Shown: piece by piece, positions 1-5,484 of the stretch
How the letters are laid out: the number at the start of each line of letters is the position of its first letter
Position numbering within the stretch: the stretch's first letter is position 1
Source of the DNA: Methylococcales bacterium
Lineage (GTDB): Bacteria > Pseudomonadota > Gammaproteobacteria > Methylococcales > Methylomonadaceae
Length of the DNA: 40,214 nt
Direction: 5' to 3'
NCBI GenBank assembly: GCA_003584895.1
Contig: QVQF01000119.1
Location: forward strand, 1 to 40,214
The notes under the pieces: generated by a model
What the model saw: the letters and a program-made list of their open reading frames with translations, nothing else
Databases searched by the model: none
What the model was told of the DNA's origin: nothing
Translations under genes and position numbers: made by a program

Positions 1-97
1 CTTAACTTAATGACATTGGCTCGCATCCCTTTATTTTCACTCATTAACCCATGTCTAGGCGAGTTTCCCATAATGGTTGTTATGACTTTCGGCGTGG

Positions 98-114
98 CGG
101 GGTTGCAAACCCCG
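98..114. repeat. Small GC-rich hairpin
   Basis: A perfect 7-bp stem (CGGGGTT/AACCCCG) with a 3-base loop. No T tract follows it on either strand, so it is not a convincing terminator and looks more like a short dispersed palindrome. The rest of bases 1-276 shows no recognisable gene or gene remnant. Confidence 0.45.
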
Positions 115-276
115 TCCCGCGTTGTGAGCGGTAGAATAAAAATTAAATCATTAGCTGACCTCAATAACGTGCACACCCCCGATCATTATTGAAAATATAG
201 AAGCGAGGTTAGAGAGTTTCAGAACGATTATGTCGGCTTTGATTAAGGGTTTCTTATAACCGATTCGTATCTTGCT

Positions 277-570
277 CTATAGGTGGGTTTCTATATCCAT
301 TCGTTCGTGAAGGATACGAACTATTTCAATGAGATTTGCGTTAACTTCACGGAAGAAAATAATGTGCTTACCTACATTATATTTACGATAACCTATACGA
401 ATTTCGCTACAATCACGTCCTTTAAGGTGATCTGTCGCTAAAGAATAGAAAGATTTGTCGAGTTTGGTTAGATAAATATTTCTTTGGCGCTTTCCCCAAG
501 TGTTTTGGGTATAAATAGCAATAATTTTAAGATCAGATTTGGCTTTATTGGTGAGCTCAAATCCGGTCAT
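277..570 (-). CDS. parE: ParE/RelE-superfamily toxin
   Basis: A 97-residue protein with the ParE-toxin layout: an N-terminal helical part (ELTNKAKSDLKIIAIYTQNTW), then the basic beta-sheet segment around residues 55-90, including EIRIGYRKYNVGKHIIFF and the closing VRILHERMD. ParE toxins of this fold poison DNA gyrase, while RelE relatives cleave mRNA; pairing with a ParD-type antitoxin favours ParE. Its ATG shares one base with the stop codon of parD (TAATG), so it is probably translated by coupling from the antitoxin. Length is normal and no damage is visible. The substrate is inferred from the partner, not shown. Confidence 0.85.
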   Translation of the reverse strand: MTGFELTNKAKSDLKIIAIYTQNTWGKRQRNIYLTKLDKSFYSLATDHLKGRDCSEIRIGYRKYNVGKHIIFFREVNANLIEIVRILHERMDIETHL

Positions 571-815
571 TAGTTGACGCTTTCTTGGTCAATCTCTTTA
601 ATTAAACCTTTTAACGAATAATCGGCCCGACCGCTTTCTTCACCTTGTATTAGTGCTTTTTGTATAGCTGCTAATTTTAATTCTCTCTCTTCTAATAAAC
701 GTAATCCTGCCCTGACGGTTTCACTTGTCGATCCATATCGCCCATCATTAATTTGTTTGGCTATAAATTGCTCAAAGTGAGCACCGATGGACACACTTGT
801 GTTTTTTTGCGGCAT
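570..815 (-). CDS. parD: ParD-family antitoxin
   Basis: An 81-residue ribbon-helix-helix antitoxin beginning MPQKNTSVSIGAHFEQFIAK, followed by the ParD hallmark GRYGSTSETVRAGLRLLEERE at about residues 26-46. The acidic C-terminal tail would wrap the toxin. The start at 815 is preferred to the longer ORF start at 845 because GAGGGGAAAGG lies just upstream of it, and family members start right before the RHH strand. Antitoxin precedes toxin with a one-base overlap. ParD normally represses its own operon; the repeated decamer at 851-870 is a candidate binding site. Confidence 0.88.
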   Translation of the reverse strand: MPQKNTSVSIGAHFEQFIAKQINDGRYGSTSETVRAGLRLLEERELKLAAIQKALIQGEESGRADYSLKGLIKEIDQESVN

Positions 816-850
816 AACCTTTCCCCTCTTCTTAATAAGTACCAATAAAT

Positions 851-888
851 ATTATTTAATATTATTTAATAATCAAGGTCAAATTATA
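851..888 (-). promoter_or_regulatory. Candidate parDE promoter/operator
   Basis: On the minus strand a TATAAT -10 hexamer lies at 888-883. Downstream of it is an exact tandem direct repeat of the decamer ATTATTTAAT (plus strand 851-860 and 861-870), in very AT-rich DNA. Tandem short repeats between the -10 and the start codon fit ParD autorepression. No good -35 is seen: the expected -35 position falls inside the group II intron's 3' end, so the intron insertion may have changed the promoter. Confidence 0.4.
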
Positions 889-901
889 ATAAACCAGCAA
901 G

Positions 902-1542
902 GTCGAGTCGCCCGAGGGATCTTCCCCCTCAGGCTCTCACAGAACCGTACGTGAGACTCTCGCCTCATACGGCTCTTCATGTCCCTTGCAAATTACCAAG
1001 TTTGCGTAAATCTTTAGTTCTTCCCATTACTGGTTGACCAAAGTTCTATTTTGGACATGTCAGCCCCTTCGCTCCATTTCCATTACAGAAACTTCATCAC
1101 TACTACGAGCTGATCCGCCCCTGTGCTCTGCATTGGTACTCTCGCCTTGTGGGTTTTCCACTTGAGCTTCTCCCTTGACATCAGAACGACAGGTTCTCAT
1201 GTTCCGTATTAAAGCCTGTATTGAGTTCATGCCCCCTCTATGCCGGTTGCCGCTCCGCCCGTGTACCAGTTATCGTCGGAGCTTATCTCTGGCTAAGGCT
1301 AGAAACCAGATTTTGACAACATCATATACATTTCGACACCTCATCAGGGGTTCACTTGCGTTCATCTCCTCAATACGCACCTGACAGTTCTTTGACTGCC
1401 TTTTCCACAATCGCTCACGACCAGTGCTCTTAACAAAAGCCGCATTGGGTGGTTTAGTTCCGACTTCTGGTCGCCGAAACTGAGAGGCCTACTCTCATCT
1501 TTAATACAGCATGAAAGGCTTTCGCCTTTCTTCATGACACAC
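902..1542 (-). mobile_element. ORF-less group II intron
   Basis: A 641-nt group II ribozyme read on the minus strand, without a reverse transcriptase ORF. The 5' end is GTGTG at 1542-1538 (GUGYG consensus). A domain I hairpin with stem TCTGG/CCAGA exposes TAGCCT at 1301-1296, which pairs perfectly with the last six bases of the upstream exon, AGGCTA (1548-1543), as EBS1-IBS1. A short domain IV is closed by CATGTCC and GGACATG. Domain V is at 975-942. Domain VI has stem GCCTGAGGG/CCCTCGGGC, a bulged A at 908 and a 3' end in AC at 903-902. Removing 902-1542 restores the terminal sequence GGCTA-CTTGC of the surrounding palindromic element, which fixes both boundaries. Splicing or mobility would need a maturase supplied from elsewhere. 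No protein gene in this interval is credible. Confidence 0.85.
942..975 (-). ncRNA. Group II intron domain V
   Basis: A 34-nt hairpin beginning GAGCCGTATG and ending ACGTACGGTTC, with a GAGA-type loop region and the catalytic AGC triad near its 5' strand. Length and sequence agree with bacterial group II domain V. It is followed at once by domain VI. This is the strongest single marker that the surrounding 641 nt are a group II ribozyme and not a terminator cluster. Confidence 0.9.
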
Positions 1543-1624
1543 TAGCCTCGATGGAGTAACACGGAATCGAGGTTTTTTTGCAATGATTTCCTCGATTCCA
1601 CTGTGTTACATCGCGGCTACTTGC
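1543..1624. repeat. Palindromic element copy A, split by intron
   Basis: An ~87-bp imperfect palindrome. Its first five bases (GCAAG, 897-901) are separated from the rest by the intron. Rejoined, its ends are GCAAGTAGCC and GGCTACTTGC, a perfect 10-bp terminal inverted repeat. It contains TCGATGGAGTAACACGGAATCGA followed by a T7 run, which could act as a plus-strand terminator, and then a second inverted half. A second copy lies at 3173-3255. The organisation resembles REP/REPIN or a MITE. Bases 1625-1889 beyond it hold no recognisable gene. Confidence 0.8.
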
Positions 1625-1889
1625 TTTTAAAGGACGAGTAGCATGTATCGCCGCTTATTGAAAGTCAAATAAAGGCACTGCAATATCAAACTAGGCGTGA
1701 GGAAAGAATAACTAAACCTGAATTATAAGCTATTGCAGGTAAATTAAAAATCAGTACGCTGTATGTTTGAGCCTCATTGCAAGCTTAAGATACAAGGCAT
1801 GTCTAAGGCATCGGATGTGCTGGGCAAACGATTAGTTATTTCAGCTATGTACAATAAGATTAGCTATTTGTTAGCGGTTTGACGCTGCG

Positions 1890-2222
1890 CTAGGCATGAG
1901 TCGCTTCACCCAATACCTCAGTAGCCCATTGATTGAGGCTCTTACCAACAGATTTAGCCTTAATTATCGCCGCCGCATGGATTTCAGGCGGAATACGCAA
2001 CAACAGCTTGCCGTTGGCGGGTTTTTCTGGGGATTTTCCGACTTTAGCGCAAGTCTCTAGGTAGTCGTCAACGGCCTCCTCAAGCGCCAATCGCAGTTCG
2101 ACGACATTATCAGCATGAAAGCCGATAACATCGTTAATGCCCAACAATCTTCCTACCAAGATATTGTCTCGGTCGTCGAAATCAATACGGGCGGCATAGC
2201 CTTTATAGGTCAAGGTGTTCAT
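1890..2222 (-). CDS. hicB: HicB-family antitoxin
   Basis: A 110-residue antitoxin. The N-terminal HicB domain has the degraded RNase H-like pattern: YKGYAARIDFDDRDNILVGRLLGI, then the HADNVVELRLALEEAVDDYLE segment. The C-terminal DNA-binding segment LRIPPEIHAAAIIKAKSVGKSLNQW is typical of HicB proteins. Its ATG overlaps the stop of the upstream hicA reading frame (ATGA), so the pair was built for translational coupling. HicB neutralises HicA and represses the operon. Because hicA carries an amber codon here, hicB is probably an antitoxin without a working cognate toxin at this locus, and coupled translation from hicA would stop early. Confidence 0.85.
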   Translation of the reverse strand: MNTLTYKGYAARIDFDDRDNILVGRLLGINDVIGFHADNVVELRLALEEAVDDYLETCAKVGKSPEKPANGKLLLRIPPEIHAAAIIKAKSVGKSLNQWATEVLGEATHA

Positions 2223-2473
2223 GGCTTAACTCCAATGGCGGTTAAAAAGTCTCTAGCTTGTTCAACTTGGTAGGGTTTAGCTTCTTTGGCCGGATGAGAG
2301 CGATGGAACGCGGTAATTATGCCGTTATATTCAAACCTAACCCGCGAACCTCGTCCCTCAATGACATTGCAGCCTAGTGCTAATAAAAGAGACTATAGCT
2401 TCGCCCATTCTAATTTAGAGGCTGTTGGCTTTAAAAATATAGCCTGCAATGTTTTAGTCTGTTTTGAATTCAT
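2219..2473 (-). pseudogene. hicA: hicA toxin interrupted by amber codon
   Basis: The frame starting ATG at 2473 reads MNSKQTKTLQAIFLKPTASK and continues as a full HicA mRNA interferase to the TGA at 2221-2219: double-stranded-RNA-binding-like core, GCNVIEGRGSRVRFEYNGI, then the motif TAFHRSHPAKEAKPYQVEQA with the catalytic-type histidine, ending ARDFLTAIGVKP. It is interrupted once, by TAG at codon 27 (2395-2393), where relatives usually carry an acidic residue; a GAG-to-TAG change would explain it. No frameshift or other damage is visible over 84 codons, so inactivation looks recent. Alternatives are a sequencing error or amber suppression. Confidence 0.85.
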
Positions 2474-2483
2474 AAGTAATATG

Positions 2484-2500
2484 CTATCAAATAATGATAG
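2484..2500. promoter_or_regulatory. Inverted repeat before hicA (possible operator)
   Basis: A perfect inverted repeat CTATCA-N5-TGATAG, 11 bp upstream of the hicA ATG. HicB proteins with a DNA-binding C-terminus usually bind short inverted repeats in the hicAB promoter, so this is a candidate operator. No strong Shine-Dalgarno is seen before the hicA start. Confidence 0.4.
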
Positions 2501-2619
2501 CAGTTTCATGCGCCATTAGCAGCCGATTCATCTTGTTAAAACTCCTACGAAAAGATTGAATTTAGTAGTTAGCAGTATAAAGTCAGTTTTTGTTTTAAGT
2601 TATTTACGTAGGTTAACGC

Positions 2620-2647
2620 TTGACTTGACTGCTTTTGTACATACAAT
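2620..2647 (+). promoter_or_regulatory. Candidate sigma-70 promoter of brnTA
   Basis: TTGACT (2620-2625) and TACAAT (2642-2647) with a 16-bp spacer. A start of transcription about 6-7 bases after the -10 would fall on or next to the two brnT ATGs at 2651 and 2654, giving a leaderless message. BrnA antitoxins usually repress this promoter. The hexamers are good, but the promoter role is inferred. Confidence 0.5.
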
Positions 2648-2650
2648 GTA

Positions 2651-2941
2651 ATGATGATAAAATTTGAGTGGGATGCCAACAAGGCGCTGACTAATCAGAA
2701 AAAACACGGTGTTTCTTTTGAGGAAGCGAAGTCCGTTTTCTATGATGACTTTGCTGTGCAATTCTATGATGATGAGAATTCCGGAGAAGAACATCGTTTT
2801 TTGATGCTCGGTTTTAGTTGTGAATCCAGAATGCTTCTTGTCTGTCACTGTGAACGAGAATCAGGTAATACGATCAGAATAATATCATCTCGTAAAGCAA
2901 CTAAATCTGAATGTAGTCATTACAAAGGTAACGTGTCATGA
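2651..2941 (+). CDS. brnT: BrnT-family toxin
   Basis: A 96-residue BrnT ribonuclease toxin. The N-terminus IKFEWDANKALTNQKKHGVSFEEA is the family signature (W-D..K...N..KHG..F), followed by the SVFYDDFAVQFYDDENSGEEHRF strand region and the closing RIISSRKATKSE, where Arg and Lys/Ser residues conserved in the RelE-like active site occur. Two ATGs (2651, 2654) are possible; no ribosome-binding site precedes them and the promoter is very close, so translation may be leaderless from 2654. The stop overlaps the brnA start (ATGA). The toxin-first order is usual for brnTA. Appears intact. Confidence 0.88.
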   Translation: MMIKFEWDANKALTNQKKHGVSFEEAKSVFYDDFAVQFYDDENSGEEHRFLMLGFSCESRMLLVCHCERESGNTIRIISSRKATKSECSHYKGNVS

Positions 2942-3171
2942 AAGCGGAATATGATCTTTCTCAAATGAAATCCCGAAAAAATCCTTATGCATCAAAACTG
3001 AAAAAATCAGTGACTATTCGTTTAGGTGAAGATGTAGTCGGATATTTTAAAGAAATGGCAGAAGGTACAGGTGTGCCTTATCAAAGCTTAATCAATTTGT
3101 ATCTTCGTGATTGCGTGCAGCAACATCGAAAAGTTGATATTTCTTGGCAGCCAACCATAAAGACGCTTTAA
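2938..3171 (+). CDS. brnA: BrnA-family antitoxin
   Basis: A 77-residue antitoxin. The N-terminal part (YDLSQMKSRKNPYASKLKK) contacts the toxin in this family. The C-terminal ribbon-helix-helix has the strand KSVTIRLGEDVVGYFKEMA, followed by GVPYQSLINLYLRDCV. The ATG overlaps the brnT stop by four bases. BrnA binds DNA as a dimer and represses brnTA. No damage is visible. A palindromic element copy begins two bases after its stop codon. Confidence 0.87.
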   Translation: MKAEYDLSQMKSRKNPYASKLKKSVTIRLGEDVVGYFKEMAEGTGVPYQSLINLYLRDCVQQHRKVDISWQPTIKTL

Positions 3172-3172
3172 A

Positions 3173-3255
3173 GCAAGTAGCCTCGATGAACGCAGTGAAA
3201 TCGGGGGGACTGAGATGTGTAAATCCTCGATTCCGCTTTGCCTCATCGAGACCTG
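3173..3255. repeat. Palindromic element copy B
   Basis: The second copy of the palindromic element found at 897-901 plus 1543-1624. It starts with GCAAGTAGCCTCGATG, has the internal AATCCTCGATTCC and the returning CTCATCGAG, but the far end (ACCTGAGC) has diverged from GGCTACTTGC. It lies two bases past the brnA stop codon and has no intron. Confidence 0.72.
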
Positions 3256-3392
3256 AGCTAAGTCTAGGTTGAAATGTCCAGCACCTAGATGATTTGATCT
3301 AACGTCACTCTTTTATTTGTTATACTGCTGACATCTTGAAATTAGCTTGATTTTGCAGTGCAGACCATTGAAAGCTATCTGAGCGTGAAGCC

Positions 3393-3581
3393 ATGACCAT
3401 TACTACAGCAGTTGATATTAATAAGCAACTACAGGAAGTATTAACGCACTTTCCTGATTTGGTGCTGGCGCTAGTGTTTGGCTCGGTCGCCAAGGGGCAT
3501 CAACGCACAGACAGTGATTTGGATATTGCTGTTGCCGCCAAACAGGCGCTGACAGTGGATGAGACCATGGCGCACATCTGA
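3393..3581 (+). pseudogene. mntA: Truncated MntA-type nucleotidyltransferase antitoxin
   Basis: The first 62 residues of a minimal nucleotidyltransferase: LALVFGSVAKGHQRTDSDLD carries the GS(x)nDxD motif that binds nucleotide and metal (D-S-D-L-D). MntA proteins of the MntA-HepT type VII system are roughly twice this long and polyAMPylate the HepT toxin. Here the frame ends at a TGA directly at a junction with a HepT remnant in another frame. The C-terminal half of MntA and the N-terminal part of HepT are missing, consistent with one internal deletion. An active protein is unlikely. Confidence 0.8.
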
Positions 3582-3820
3582 TTTCAGGCATGGATGTGCC
3601 ACCGCCTGACACCATGGGTCAAACGTTTGATAGGTTAGAACAGGTTGGGGTGTTGACTGCGTCACTAGCACTTAACTTAAAAAAAGCCGTTGGCTTTCGC
3701 AATATAGCTGTACATAATTACGATGCAATCAATTGGCACATTGTTCATAGCCTTGTTAAATGCCACTTAGAAGATTTTTTGGCTTTTGCTAGGGTAGTAG
3801 CGATAAAGCTTGATGAATAA
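3572..3820 (+). pseudogene. hepT: C-terminal remnant of HepT-like toxin
   Basis: The frame from about 3572 reads AHLISGMDVPPPDTMGQTFD and continues to the HEPN active-site motif RNIAVHNY (R-x4-H-x-Y) and the C-terminal helix HLEDFLAFARVV. This matches the last two-thirds of a HepT (DUF86) HEPN ribonuclease. The first helices, about 50 residues, are absent, and the frame joins the mntA frame out of register. The internal ATG at 3590 could still start a 76-residue fragment keeping the RNase motif. Whether that fragment is made or toxic cannot be told here. Confidence 0.8.
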
Positions 3821-3998
3821 TAACTCGTAAACCTAATCAATAGGGCTGTCAAACAACGTAAAAACCCAAACAACGAACCCTAGTCCTTGATGTGAAAAGA
3901 TGGCATAAACATGTCCCTGATAGCCTCGCCTGTGGGATAATGGCACGCTCAGGCATGATTATCTCAATGGTATTGCCTATTGGTTCTTTGGATAATTA

Positions 3999-5291
3999 AT
4001 GAAAGTTCACCTTAAAACACTCGGCTGTCGGCTTAATGAAGCTGAATTAGAAACTTGGGCGCAAGCCTTTCAAAAATCTGGCCATGCTATTACTAAACAA
4101 GCCGAAGCGGCTCAACTCATCGTTATTAATTCTTGCGCGGTTACTCAAGATGCAGCGAGAAAATCACGTCAACTCATACGCCGCATTCATCGTGATAATC
4201 CTCAAGCAAAACTCGTGGTTAGCGGTTGTTATGCTACTTTAAACCAAGAAGAAGCTGGGGCTTTATTAGGCGTAGACTTGGTCGTTAGTAACAAAGATAA
4301 AGATCAACTAGTAGAAAAAACCTTAAGCGAACTTAACATGGATACGATGCCGACTATGGCTACCGATCCAGGTGAAACGTCTTTATTTACACGCGGCAGG
4401 CAAAGAGCCTTTATTAAGGTACAAGATGGCTGTCGTTATCGCTGCACCTTTTGTATCGTCACCGTGGCTCGTGGCGAAGAAGTCAGTCGCTCTATACAAA
4501 CTGTTGTTGATGAAATTAATGAGCTACATCAGCAAGGCATCACCGAAGCTATTTTAACGGGCGTGCATTTAGGCGGTTATGGCAGTGATTTGGACATTAA
4601 TTTATCTGATCTAATTAAAGCCATTCTTGCTGAAACCGACATCCCTAGACTTAGGTTAGGCTCTTTGGAACCTTGGGAATTACCTGATGACTTCTTTGAG
4701 TTATTTCATAATCCTAGGCTTATGCCACACTTACATTTACCTTTGCAAAGCGGTTCAGATACCGTACTACGCAGGATGGCCAGGCGTTGTAAAACAGAAG
4801 AATTTTCTACTATCGTTCAGCAATTACGCACAAAAATACCTCACTTTAATATCACCACCGATATTATTGTCGGCTTTCCTGGCGAAACAGAACAGGAATG
4901 GCAAGATAGCTACAACTTCATCAAACAAACCGGTTTTGGCCATATTCATATTTTTACTTATTCACGTAGAGAAGGGACTAAAGCCGCTAATTTGCCCGAA
5001 CAAATTGCCGAAGACATTAAAAAACAGCGTAGCCGACAATTGCATGAATTAGCCAACACCATGAAGCTACAGTTTTTCAAGGATAATCTAGGTCAAGAAT
5101 TCCCAGTACTCTGGGAAGGTTACAGCATCGCGCAGGACGACGGCAGTCAGCAAGTATTTGGTTATACGCCTAATTACTTACGAGTCAGCGGCATCATTGA
5201 AGCTGGTGTTTCAGTTGAAAATAAGACCCTTAAGGTAAAGTTATCAGAATTAGGCGAAGACTATATAATAGCCAGCATGTCATATAACTAA
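3999..5291 (+). CDS. mtaB: tRNA (t6A37) methylthiotransferase MtaB
   Basis: A 430-residue radical-SAM methylthiotransferase that converts t6A37 to ms2t6A37 in tRNAs decoding ANN codons. The N-terminal UPF0004 domain holds the three cysteines of the auxiliary Fe-S cluster (C10 in TLGCRLNEAE, C46 in NSCAVT, C77 in SGCYAT). The radical-SAM CxxxCxxC is at C145, C149 and C152 (DGCRYRCTFC), followed by ILTGVHLGGYG, LHLPLQSGSD and DIIVGFPGE. A TRAM-like RNA-binding region forms the C-terminus. MKVHLKTLGCRLNEAE as N-terminus distinguishes MtaB from MiaB and RimO. The preceding intergenic region (3821-3998) holds nothing clear. Confidence 0.95.
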   Translation: MKVHLKTLGCRLNEAELETWAQAFQKSGHAITKQAEAAQLIVINSCAVTQDAARKSRQLIRRIHRDNPQAKLVVSGCYATLNQEEAGALLGVDLVVSNKDKDQLVEKTLSELNMDTMPTMATDPGETSLFTRGRQRAFIKVQDGCRYRCTFCIVTVARGEEVSRSIQTVVDEINELHQQGITEAILTGVHLGGYGSDLDINLSDLIKAILAETDIPRLRLGSLEPWELPDDFFELFHNPRLMPHLHLPLQSGSDTVLRRMARRCKTEEFSTIVQQLRTKIPHFNITTDIIVGFPGETEQEWQDSYNFIKQTGFGHIHIFTYSRREGTKAANLPEQIAEDIKKQRSRQLHELANTMKLQFFKDNLGQEFPVLWEGYSIAQDDGSQQVFGYTPNYLRVSGIIEAGVSVENKTLKVKLSELGEDYIIASMSYN

Positions 5292-5314
5292 ACAGAGGGG
5301 CATGCGCCTCTACA

Positions 5315-5453
5315 GTTAACATTACGACCATTTAGTTAAGTAATCTATGTGTGGAGTAAAACAGCTTCAGCTGTTTTATAAAGCAATAGCTAAAGCTATT
5401 GCACTCCAGCCCTCTATTATTTTCGCTTACCTAAATGGTCATAACCATTAACA
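5315..5453. repeat. Nested-palindrome, MITE-like element
   Basis: Outer arms TTACGACCATTTAGTTAAG (5322-5340) and CTTACCTAAATGGTCATAA (5426-5444) are inverted and match at 17 of 19 positions, extending weakly outward. Inside are two further near-perfect palindromes, AAAACAGCTTCAGCTGTTTT and CAATAGCTAAAGCTATTG, bracketed by GGAGT/ACTCC. It fills the mtaB-valS gap. A short hairpin at 5294-5311, just after mtaB, lacks a T tract. No ORF is present, and it looks like a non-autonomous transposable or REP-type element. Confidence 0.55.
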
Positions 5454-5484
5454 TATTTCCCATTTAATACAATATAACGCAATC

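Noticed and set aside
10-192. 60-residue open frame at the left edge
   Set aside because: It crosses a GC hairpin, has no recognisable similarity and no ribosome-binding site.
1175-1384. 69-residue open frame
   Set aside because: It lies antisense within the group II intron domain I. A GTGCG at 1380 was also considered as the intron 5' end but would cut off the first ~160 nt of domain I and does not restore the palindromic element.
2600-2848. 82-residue minus-strand frame
   Set aside because: Antisense to brnT, which has a clear family signature.
3294-3326. Promoter TTGATC/TATACT before mntA
   Set aside because: Spacing of 21 bp is too long for a normal sigma-70 promoter.
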